64,000 nt of DNA from Butyrivibrio sp. (lineage in GTDB: Bacteria > Bacillota > Clostridia > Lachnospirales > Lachnospiraceae): the NCBI GenBank assembly GCA_015056575.1, contig SVGA01000001.1, positions 124,001-188,000 on the forward strand, given 5' to 3'. This document shows, in pieces, positions 42,339-49,274 of the stretch. Below the pieces are notes generated by a model that did not search any database, was not told the DNA's origin, and saw only the letters and a list, made by a program, of their open reading frames with translations. Position numbers and translations under genes: made by a program. Each line of letters starts with the position of its first letter. Within the stretch, counting starts at the first letter, position 1.

Positions 42339-44816
42339 ATGAACCCTGAGGGTAACAACAAAAACAGTGCTCTGACTAATTATGTCATAGACAATATAGA
42401 TGTTGCCATTAAGAAGGGATGGATAAAGGTATTCTATCAGCCTGTTATCCGTTCTCTCACAGGGCAGCTTTGCGGAGCGGAATCTCTGGCCAGATGGATT
42501 GACCCGGAGGTTGGCTTTCTTGCGCCCGATAAGTTCATCGGCGCCCTTGAGGACAGCAGACAGATCCAGAAACTGGACTGCTTCATAGTTGATACCGTGT
42601 GCCGCGATATTTCGAAACGAATGTCGGAAGGCCTTACCTCGGTTCCCGTTTCGGTGAATTTTTCAAGGCTTGATTTTGAGACGACTGATATGCTTAAGGT
42701 CGTGGAGGATGCCGTTGACAGATACGACATTCCGAGAGACAGCATACATATAGAGATTACCGAGAGCATGATCGCATCCGATGCAGTACTGATGGAGAAG
42801 GTTATCGAGAACTTCAGAGGCACCGGTTATGAAGTGTGGATGGATGATTTCGGAAGCGGTTATTCTTCACTGACTCTTTTGAAGGATTATCATTTCGATA
42901 CCATTAAGCTTGATATGGGATTCCTTCGCACCTTCACCGAGAGGTCGAAGGCTATTATAACTTCCACTGTTACCATGGCCAAGGATATCGGGATCAAGAC
43001 TCTGGCTGAGGGTGTTGAGACTCAGGAACAGGTGGAGTTTTTAAAGAGCGTCGGCTGCGGCAAACTCCAGGGATATTTTTACGGAAAGCCAATGCCCATT
43101 GATGAGTTTTTTGACCATATAGAAGAAAACGGCATCGTCATGGAAGAGCGTGGGTGGCGGCATTACTATGAGACGGCGAGCTTTGCGGCAAGGCACAGTG
43201 ATGAGCCCTTGGAGATCGTTGAGGATGACGGCAAAGAGTTTGTGACTCTGTTCATGAATGAGCCCTATAAAAAGCAGGTATTCCCAAGGAGTATTTCTTC
43301 TACGGAAGCAGATCGCCTGATCTACCACACGGACTCTCCTCTTTTGAAAAAATACAGAGAATACGCCAATACCATTGAAAGAAGCAAGAACGTTGAGACT
43401 TTTTATTACACCAATAACGGAAATATCATGAGGTTCACAGGCCAGCTCATAGCTGAGAATTGCGGCAGATACCTTATAAAAGGGGCCATCTGGAACATCT
43501 CTTCTGACAGTGATGTAACAAAGAGGAACAGTGTGGACTTCAGGCTTAAGGAACTTAATCACTTGTACGAAGTGGTTCTTCAGATAAATCCCGATATGAA
43601 CAAGGTTGTTCCTCTTCTTGGAAAATTCGGCTACGGACTTGACACTAATGCCTATAGTACGGACCTGAGCCTCAAGACCAGGATATTTCGTGATAATATC
43701 ATTGATTCCAAGGACAAAGCCAAGTATATGGAGTTTATGGACTTTGAGACCATGAACGAGAGGATTGAGGCTTCAGGAAAGGGATTTATCGAAAAGGTTT
43801 TCAGAGTAAGGCAGGAAAACGGAAGCTACATGCTCAAAGAGATTTCCGTTATGGTAATTCCCGGAACAAGGGGCAAGGAATATCTGTATTGCATGAAGAC
43901 TATTCCGGATAATGCAGAAGACTTTATTTCCGGTAATGAAGCGGATATGATGCCCGTTAAAGAAAACAATCTGAGTGAAGAGACTATCCGTGCTAAGCTT
44001 TTCGACAATTTTGCGGGATATTCCTCAATTATGTTTTTCTGGAAGGATGCCGAAAGGCGCTATCTTGGAGCCAGCGCGGCGTTTCTGAAGTATTTTGGCC
44101 TTTCTTCGGTGAATGAGATCATAGGGAAAACCGGCAACGACACTAACTGGGCAGTGGACGGAATAAGATATACGGAGAATGAGCTGGAAATCCTGGAAAA
44201 GGGAAAGAGCATTCAAAATGCCCCGGCACAGTGCATAATAGACGGAGTGGTTCACAACATTATTTATAACAAGGCACCTGTCTATGAGAGAGGAAAGGTC
44301 GTCGGGATCATGGGCTACATAGTCGATGCGGACATTGAATCCGAAAAGATGGATTCGCTCCACGAGATAGGCATGATAGACAGACCTACCGGACTTATGA
44401 ACGTCAAGGGATTCATAGGGGCACTTGTGGACTACTGTGCTCAGTATTCTGATTATGGCAGAGACTTTGGCATTATCGTCATTCGCAATGAAAAGAATGA
44501 ACGCATAGTAAGCACCTATGGAGGCAAATTTGCAGACAGGCTCGCAAAAAGGATCGGTGAGATACTGGTGGAGGGTACACCGGTGAACTGTGTTGTAGCC
44601 AGAGTCAAGAACGGTGAATTTGCGGTCCTGACTTATTTAAGCGACAAGGATAAGCTATGCACCATGATGCAGCAGCTTTGCAAAAAGGTAGAAGCTGTAA
44701 GAGAACTTGAGGGAAACAGCGTGACCATCAAGGTTAAAAGCGGATGTCACCTTAGAAGTGATGAGGGTATCACCGATATCAATATGTACCATCTGATACA
44801 GGAGAGCCTCAGCTAG
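42339..44816 (+). CDS. EAL phosphodiesterase with PAS and degenerate GGDEF
   Basis: 825 residues, cytoplasmic. EAL domain at about 12-255 with ESLARW (Ala to Ser in the name motif), SVNFSRLDF, IEITES, DDFGSGYSSL, KLDMGFL and AEGVETQEQ, so all metal and base residues look present and c-di-GMP hydrolysis is expected. A region of unclear fold (260-545) follows, then a PAS domain (about 550-670; FFWKDAERRYLGAS) and a GGDEF-like domain (675-825) whose signature has become KNGEF. The EAL-first order is the reverse of most such proteins. GGGAG lies 9 nt before the ATG. Confidence 0.85.
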   Translation: MNPEGNNKNSALTNYVIDNIDVAIKKGWIKVFYQPVIRSLTGQLCGAESLARWIDPEVGFLAPDKFIGALEDSRQIQKLDCFIVDTVCRDISKRMSEGLTSVPVSVNFSRLDFETTDMLKVVEDAVDRYDIPRDSIHIEITESMIASDAVLMEKVIENFRGTGYEVWMDDFGSGYSSLTLLKDYHFDTIKLDMGFLRTFTERSKAIITSTVTMAKDIGIKTLAEGVETQEQVEFLKSVGCGKLQGYFYGKPMPIDEFFDHIEENGIVMEERGWRHYYETASFAARHSDEPLEIVEDDGKEFVTLFMNEPYKKQVFPRSISSTEADRLIYHTDSPLLKKYREYANTIERSKNVETFYYTNNGNIMRFTGQLIAENCGRYLIKGAIWNISSDSDVTKRNSVDFRLKELNHLYEVVLQINPDMNKVVPLLGKFGYGLDTNAYSTDLSLKTRIFRDNIIDSKDKAKYMEFMDFETMNERIEASGKGFIEKVFRVRQENGSYMLKEISVMVIPGTRGKEYLYCMKTIPDNAEDFISGNEADMMPVKENNLSEETIRAKLFDNFAGYSSIMFFWKDAERRYLGASAAFLKYFGLSSVNEIIGKTGNDTNWAVDGIRYTENELEILEKGKSIQNAPAQCIIDGVVHNIIYNKAPVYERGKVVGIMGYIVDADIESEKMDSLHEIGMIDRPTGLMNVKGFIGALVDYCAQYSDYGRDFGIIVIRNEKNERIVSTYGGKFADRLAKRIGEILVEGTPVNCVVARVKNGEFAVLTYLSDKDKLCTMMQQLCKKVEAVRELEGNSVTIKVKSGCHLRSDEGITDINMYHLIQESLS

Positions 44817-44846
44817 AGAGAAGTTTAACTTCGTCATTTTTTACAA

Positions 44847-44880
44847 TTGAAATTTTGGTCAAAAAAGTGTATTTTATACT
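44847..44880 (+). promoter_or_regulatory. Promoter of ZTP riboswitch operon
   Basis: TTGAAA (44847-44852), 17 bp, TATTTT (44870-44875); TATACT at 44875-44880 is an alternative -10. Either lets transcription start at or just after the beginning of the aptamer. Confidence 0.45.
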
Positions 44881-44882
44881 TG

Positions 44883-44987
44883 TCTGTATGACTGGCGGAT
44901 AAGTGGGTAACCACATGGGAGTACAGATTTATAATGAAAAGTCGACCGCCTGGGCAACCGCTGATTGGTATGCTCAGGCGGTTTTTT
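44883..44987 (+). ncRNA. ZTP (pfl) riboswitch with terminator
   Basis: P1 TCTGTA/TACAGA (44883-44888/44922-44927) encloses the conserved TGACTGGCGG and the P2 hairpin GTGG-GTAA-CCAC. After a short linker comes the 3' element CCGCCTGGGCA (44946-44956); CCGCC can form the family pseudoknot with GGCGG (44894-44898). The same element pairs with TGCTCAGGCGG (44971-44981), followed by six Ts, as a terminator. Binding of ZMP or ZTP, which build up when 10-formyl-THF is short, should stabilise the aptamer and let transcription run into the two genes that use or follow that step. Confidence 0.9.
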
Positions 44988-44994
44988 CGCGTGA

Positions 44995-45230
44995 AGCAGA
45001 GTCATGCAGTTACATGCATGTGCATGCTCGCATGCAGACATACATGTAACTATATGACGAGCAACGCGAACGAGGAAATGCGCAGCATTTTCGAGTCTGC
45101 TTCACGGTACAAAGCAGAGTCATGCAGTTACATGCATGTGCATGCTCGCATGCAGACAAACATGTAACTATATGACGAGCAACGCGAACGAGGAAATGCG
45201 CAGCATTTTCGAGTCTGCTTCACGGTACAA
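44995..45230. repeat. 118-bp tandem duplication in purine operon leader
   Basis: Two copies, 44995-45112 and 45113-45230, differ at one base. Each holds GTTACATG..CATGTAAC arms and AAATGC-GCA-GCATTT; GTGAAGCAGA at 44991-45000 pairs with TCTGCTTCAC near each unit end. It lies between the riboswitch terminator and the ribosome site at about 45240, within the read-through mRNA. Confidence 0.9.
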
Positions 45231-45250
45231 TACACATTAAGGAGGAAAAC

Positions 45251-45973
45251 ATGGTAGATTTAGCAAAAGAGATCGGAAGCACCAGCTATCCCGGAAGGGG
45301 GATCGTGATCGGAACATCCAAGGATGGTAAGTATGCGGTATGTGCTTACTTCATTATGGGAAGAAGCGAGAATTCCCGCAACAGAGTATTTGTATGGGAG
45401 GGCGACGGGATCCGCACAGAGGCTTTTGATCCCTCCAAGATGGAAGACCCCAGTCTTATCATTTACGCTCCTGTAAGAGTTCGCGGCAACTCAACCATCG
45501 TTACCAACGGCGATCAGACCGACACGATCTACGATCTTATGCAGGCAGGACAGAGCTTCGAGGAGTCCTTAAGGACCAGAGAGTTCGAGCCTGATGCGCC
45601 CAACTACACACCCAGGATTTCAGGTATCATGAACGTTAAAGATGGTGCATACGACTTTGCGCTTTCAATCCTTAAGAGCGATCACGGAGATCCTTCGAGC
45701 TGCCATAGATTCACCTTTACCTATGACAAGCCCAAGGCAGGTGAGGGCTATTTCATCCACACCTACATGGGAGACGGCAATCCGCTTCCCAGCTTTGAAG
45801 GTGAGCCCACACAGGTAAACATTGAGGGTGACATCGATACCTTTACAAACAATATCTGGTTGGCACTTAATGCGGATAACAAGGTATCTCTTTTCACCAG
45901 ATTCATAAACATCGAAACCGGCGCTGTAGACAGCAGGATCATCAACAAGAATGTTAAAGGAGACAAGGCATGA
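45251..45973 (+). CDS. IMP cyclohydrolase (PurO-like, stand-alone)
   Basis: 240 residues of the stand-alone IMP cyclohydrolase family, which closes FAICAR to IMP, the last step of purine synthesis. Seen are YPGRGIVIGTSKDG, YFIMGRSENSRNRVF and FTYDKPKAGEGYFIHTYMGDG, as in archaeal PurO and clostridial relatives. ATG has AAGGAGG 6 nt upstream. Its end overlaps the next gene by 4 nt (ATGA). Control by the ZTP riboswitch fits its pathway. Confidence 0.88.
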   Translation: MVDLAKEIGSTSYPGRGIVIGTSKDGKYAVCAYFIMGRSENSRNRVFVWEGDGIRTEAFDPSKMEDPSLIIYAPVRVRGNSTIVTNGDQTDTIYDLMQAGQSFEESLRTREFEPDAPNYTPRISGIMNVKDGAYDFALSILKSDHGDPSSCHRFTFTYDKPKAGEGYFIHTYMGDGNPLPSFEGEPTQVNIEGDIDTFTNNIWLALNADNKVSLFTRFINIETGAVDSRIINKNVKGDKA

Positions 45974-47148
45974 AAGAGTTAGCACTTAAATACGGATGTA
46001 ACCCCAATCAGAAACCGTCAAGAGTTTATATGGAGAACGGACAGGACCTTCCCATCGAAGTTCTCAACGGCAGACCCGGCTTTATCAACCTTCTGGATGC
46101 CTTCAACGGCTGGCAGCTGGTATCCGAGCTCAAGAAAGCCACAGGGCTTCCCGCAGCAACTTCCTTCAAGCATGTATCACCTGCAGGTGCTGCTGTGGGC
46201 ACACCTCTTACCGATATCGAGAAAAAGATATATTGGGTAGAGGATCTTGGTGAATTAAGCCCCCTTGCAAATGCTTATGCAAGAGCCAGAGGCGCAGACA
46301 GAATGTCATCCTTCGGTGACTTCATCTCTCTTTCAGATGTCTGTGACGTTGACACAGCAAGACTTATAAAAAGAGAAGTCTCAGACGGGATCATTGCTCC
46401 CGGCTATACAGATGAGGCTCTCGAGATCCTTAAGGGCAAAAAGGGCGGCAACTACGCAGTTATCAAGATCGATCCCGATTATGTTCCCGAGGCCATCGAG
46501 AAGAAGCAGGTATTCGGAGTTACCTTTGAGCAGGGACACAATTTTATCGAAATAAACGACGATATGTTTGAGAATATCGTTACAGACAACAAGGATCTTC
46601 CCGAGTCTGCGATCATCGACCTTAAGATAGCTCTTATCACCCTTAAGTATACCCAGTCCAATTCCGTATGCTACGTAAAGGGCGGACAGGCCATCGGCAT
46701 CGGCGCAGGACAGCAGTCAAGAATTCACTGCACAAGACTTGCAGGATCAAAGGCTGATAACTGGTTCCTCCGTCAGGCACCTCAGGTACTTAATCTTCCT
46801 TTCCTTGATACCATCAAGCGCCCTGACAGAGACAATGCTATCGACCTTTATATCGGTGCTGACTACATGGACGTTCTTGAGGACGGCAAGTGGCAGAATA
46901 TCTTCAAGGAGAAGCCCCCTGTATTCACAGAGGCTGAGAAGAGAGCTTGGCTTGACAAGAACACAGACGTAGCACTTGGTTCAGACGCTTTCTTCCCCTT
47001 TGGAGACAACATTGAGAGAGCATTTAGGAGCGGTGTAAAGTACGTTGCTCAGCCCGGCGGATCCGTAAGGGATGACAACGTTATCGAAGCTGCCAACAGC
47101 CACGACATGGTTATGGCATTTACAGGACTTAGACTGTTCCATCACTGA
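45970..47148 (+). CDS. AICAR formyltransferase (stand-alone)
   Basis: A 392-residue AICAR transformylase without the fused cyclohydrolase domain of classical PurH. It uses 10-formyl-THF to convert AICAR (ZMP) to FAICAR. Seen are KYGCNPNQKP, SFKHVSPAGAAVG, the KYTQSNSVCYVKGGQAIGIGAGQQSR region (read in parts) and FFPFGDNIERA. The ZTP riboswitch senses its own substrate, ZMP, or the triphosphate. ATG overlaps the preceding stop. Confidence 0.92.
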   Translation: MKELALKYGCNPNQKPSRVYMENGQDLPIEVLNGRPGFINLLDAFNGWQLVSELKKATGLPAATSFKHVSPAGAAVGTPLTDIEKKIYWVEDLGELSPLANAYARARGADRMSSFGDFISLSDVCDVDTARLIKREVSDGIIAPGYTDEALEILKGKKGGNYAVIKIDPDYVPEAIEKKQVFGVTFEQGHNFIEINDDMFENIVTDNKDLPESAIIDLKIALITLKYTQSNSVCYVKGGQAIGIGAGQQSRIHCTRLAGSKADNWFLRQAPQVLNLPFLDTIKRPDRDNAIDLYIGADYMDVLEDGKWQNIFKEKPPVFTEAEKRAWLDKNTDVALGSDAFFPFGDNIERAFRSGVKYVAQPGGSVRDDNVIEAANSHDMVMAFTGLRLFHH

Positions 47149-47193
47149 TCAGTGAGTCTACCGGGACTCCTTTTCCCTCATATACTACATCCC

Positions 47194-47226
47194 AAAAAGA
47201 CGGGCACCTTGCGGTGTCCGTCTTTT
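47194..47226 (+). terminator. Terminator after AICAR formyltransferase
   Basis: AAAAGACGGGCACC (47195-47208), TTGC loop, GGTGTCCGTCTTTT (47213-47226): a 14-bp stem with flanking A and T runs. Confidence 0.88.
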
Positions 47227-47235
47227 GATGCACAA

Positions 47236-47350
47236 GACCGGCAAGCGAATGGATGCTTGCATACAGATTCATTTGCCGGTCGTAAGGACATGGAGCACGA
47301 AGTGCGGAATGTCTGTGTGCATAATCGAGTAGGAGTCAGCCTACTCGATT
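47236..47350. repeat. Two strong hairpins in noncoding DNA
   Basis: GACCGGCAA (47236-47244) pairs with TTGCCGGTC (47273-47281), with an alternative GCAAGC/GCTTGC pairing inside. A second stem, AATCGAGTAGG (47323-47333), pairs perfectly with 47340-47350 around a 6-nt loop. Neither has a T-run. A 75-codon frame here is not supported by a ribosome site. Confidence 0.65.
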
Positions 47351-47421
47351 GTGTGCGCCTTGGGGCGAGCATTCATTGATATTCATTTACATGTATAGAC
47401 TTACGAGAGTATCCCGTAAAG

Positions 47422-48024
47422 TTATGCCTCTTTAGCTACCTTTCCCGTAAGCGAGGGAAAAAGGTTGGCCCTGTTCAGAGCAGGACGCAGTGCGTTGTAG
47501 ATGACTACGGCAAGCACTGAATTGATGACCGCATTGATGATCGTAGCATAGGTTGTTATTGCCAAAAGCGCGCTGATGGCTGATGCTGCCTTTTCAGCGT
47601 TAGGCGTAAGGATGGTAAACCAGAAATACTTAAGTGCAGGTTCGAAGATGCAGTTAACGGCAAGGCCTGCTACAGCTGCAATGGCGGACCACTTGATGAT
47701 GTAGGATTTCTTGTGGTCTTCGGATATCCTGGCTATTTTGTGAGCTACAAGTCCCACGATGAGACCGATCACCAGCTTGGTGATAAAGGTTCTGGGAGCT
47801 GAAGCTGTATATCCCAGTGTAAGATCTGCGATGGAAAGTCCTACTGCTCCTGCCAGTCCACCATAACCCCCACCAAGCAGAAGAGCACCGAGGACAACAA
47901 AGGCATTACCGATGTGAACCTTGGTTCCTGAAGCGTTGATGGCAGGGAAAACTGCATATCCAACATAGCAGAGGGCAGCCATCAGTCCGGCGAAAGTAAG
48001 TTTTTTAACGTTATCGATTTTCAT
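47422..48024 (-). CDS. ECF transporter S component, possibly vitamin B6
   Basis: A 200-residue membrane protein with about six TM helices and the S-component pattern KLTFAGLMAALCYVGYAVFP, IGNAFVVLGALLLGGGYGG and FITKLVIGLIVGLVAHKI. It would bind a vitamin and dock to a shared EcfAAT module, not in this window. It is divergent from a MocR-type regulator; MocR/PdxR proteins in Firmicutes often control pyridoxine uptake or synthesis, so vitamin B6 is a reasonable guess, not proof. The start at 48024 has GGAGGAGA upstream; ATG 48036 would place that site inside the gene. Confidence 0.82.
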   Translation of the reverse strand: MKIDNVKKLTFAGLMAALCYVGYAVFPAINASGTKVHIGNAFVVLGALLLGGGYGGLAGAVGLSIADLTLGYTASAPRTFITKLVIGLIVGLVAHKIARISEDHKKSYIIKWSAIAAVAGLAVNCIFEPALKYFWFTILTPNAEKAASAISALLAITTYATIINAVINSVLAVVIYNALRPALNRANLFPSLTGKVAKEA

Positions 48025-48055
48025 AGTCTCCTCCATTTATTAACGATATTTTGTC

Positions 48056-48121
48056 TTGACTAATAACTTAGTACAATATAACATCAAACTGATAATATTA
48101 AAAATATCAAAAACTGATTAT
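48056..48121. promoter_or_regulatory. MocR promoter and direct-repeat operator
   Basis: TTGACT (48056-48061), 17 bp, TAACAT (48079-48084) on the plus strand. Two direct repeats, AAACTGATAAT (48086-48096) and AAACTGATTAT (48111-48121), are 25 bp apart. MocR-family regulators typically bind direct repeats, so these are likely their sites. Confidence 0.6.
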
Positions 48122-48149
48122 TTTATATGACCAGATTTTGGAGAATTCC

Positions 48150-49226
48150 ATGGATAAAGAGAAACGTTATCTTAGAGTATATGAGCAGGTAAGAGAGGAC
48201 ATCATAAACGGAAGATATCCGGTGGATACCAAGCTTCCCTCAAAACGGGTGATGGCAGATTCCATGGGGGTCAGCGTCATAACGGTGGAGCATGCCTATG
48301 AGCTTCTTGCCGAAGAGGGGTATATCATTCCCGTACAGAAGAGCGGCTATTTTGTGACTTTTGATGACAGCGACATCTACAGTCTTCCGGGAAAAGAGAC
48401 AAAGGCTCCCGCGCCAAAGCCCGGTCAGAGTGCCGCTTCCCACACCCCAAGCGACGAGCCTCAGTTTTCCTATTCAATATATGCCAGGACCGTCAGAAAG
48501 GTTCTGAGTGAGTTTGGCGAATATCTCATGGAGAAATCTCCAAAGAACGGGATGTTTGAACTAAGGAATGCAATAGCCTGGTACCTTTTAAGATCCAGAA
48601 GACTTGAGGTGACACCGGATCAGATAATAATAGGTGCCGGAGCAGAATATCTGTACGGCCTCATTGTTCAGACCTTTGGCAGAGAAGTAAGCTACGGGGT
48701 AGAGAGCCCTTCTTATCAGAAGATAGCAAAGGTCTACGGCGCAGGCGGAGCCAGACTGGAAATGCTCAAACTCGGAAACGATGGGATCGAAAGCACGCAG
48801 CTGTGGGAGAGCAGCGTCAAGGTTCTTCATATCACACCCTACCGAAGCTTTCCCAGCGGAGTTACCGCTTCTGCCTCAAAGAAGAGAGAATATCTTAAAT
48901 GGAGCAGGAAAAACAACGGCTTTATCATTGAAGATGACTTTGAGTCCGAGTTCACCCCCAGCCGAAAGCCGGAGGAGACCATATTTTCACTGGATGATGA
49001 GGGCAGGGTCATCTATGTAAACACATTTACGAGAACCATAGGAAGCTATGTAAGGTGTGCTTACATGGTCCTGCCGGAGAGCCTTACAGATAAATTTACG
49101 GAAATGATCGGATTCTATGAATGCCCGGTGCCTACTTTGGACCAGATGATCATAGCAAGTCTTATAGACAGCGGAGATTTTGAAAGACATATAAATAAAG
49201 TCAGACGTTATAACAGAAATAAGTAA
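48150..49226 (+). CDS. MocR-type GntR regulator, degenerate aminotransferase domain
   Basis: 358 residues. Residues 1-75 are a GntR winged helix (YEQVREDIINGRY, LPSKRVMADSMGVSVITVEHAYE). A linker is followed by a fold-I aminotransferase-like domain (100-358): IIGAGAEYLYG, TPYRSFPSG, IIEDDFESEF. In relatives the PLP lysine lies in a TFSK(S/T) motif before RxxYMVLP; here the segment reads TFTRTIGSYVRCAYMVLP, with Arg in place of Lys. The protein also stops about 100 residues earlier than GabR-like proteins (usually 450-480). The start is ATG 48150, with GGAG 7 nt upstream. Confidence 0.82.
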   Translation: MDKEKRYLRVYEQVREDIINGRYPVDTKLPSKRVMADSMGVSVITVEHAYELLAEEGYIIPVQKSGYFVTFDDSDIYSLPGKETKAPAPKPGQSAASHTPSDEPQFSYSIYARTVRKVLSEFGEYLMEKSPKNGMFELRNAIAWYLLRSRRLEVTPDQIIIGAGAEYLYGLIVQTFGREVSYGVESPSYQKIAKVYGAGGARLEMLKLGNDGIESTQLWESSVKVLHITPYRSFPSGVTASASKKREYLKWSRKNNGFIIEDDFESEFTPSRKPEETIFSLDDEGRVIYVNTFTRTIGSYVRCAYMVLPESLTDKFTEMIGFYECPVPTLDQMIIASLIDSGDFERHINKVRRYNRNK

Positions 49227-49230
49227 TCTA

Positions 49231-49239
49231 TGATATAAT
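49231..49239 (+). promoter_or_regulatory. Extended -10 promoter for GGDEF-EAL gene
   Basis: TGATATAAT is a perfect extended -10 element; the -35 is weak. It would give a leader of about 29 nt to GTG 49275. Confidence 0.5.
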
Positions 49240-49274
49240 ATATTTGTGGTATTGTCGAATCAAGAGGGCGAGCT

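Noticed and set aside
44934..45167. 77-codon open frame in the purine leader
   Set aside because: It starts inside the riboswitch terminator and runs through the 118-bp repeats; it has no ribosome site and is cut by structure.
47152..47379. 75-codon open frame after AICAR formyltransferase
   Set aside because: It spans the terminator and two hairpins, has no ribosome site, and its composition follows the palindromes.
48138..48149. TTG start giving four extra residues to the MocR-like protein
   Set aside because: It would place the GGAG ribosome site inside the gene; ATG 48150 is correctly spaced.
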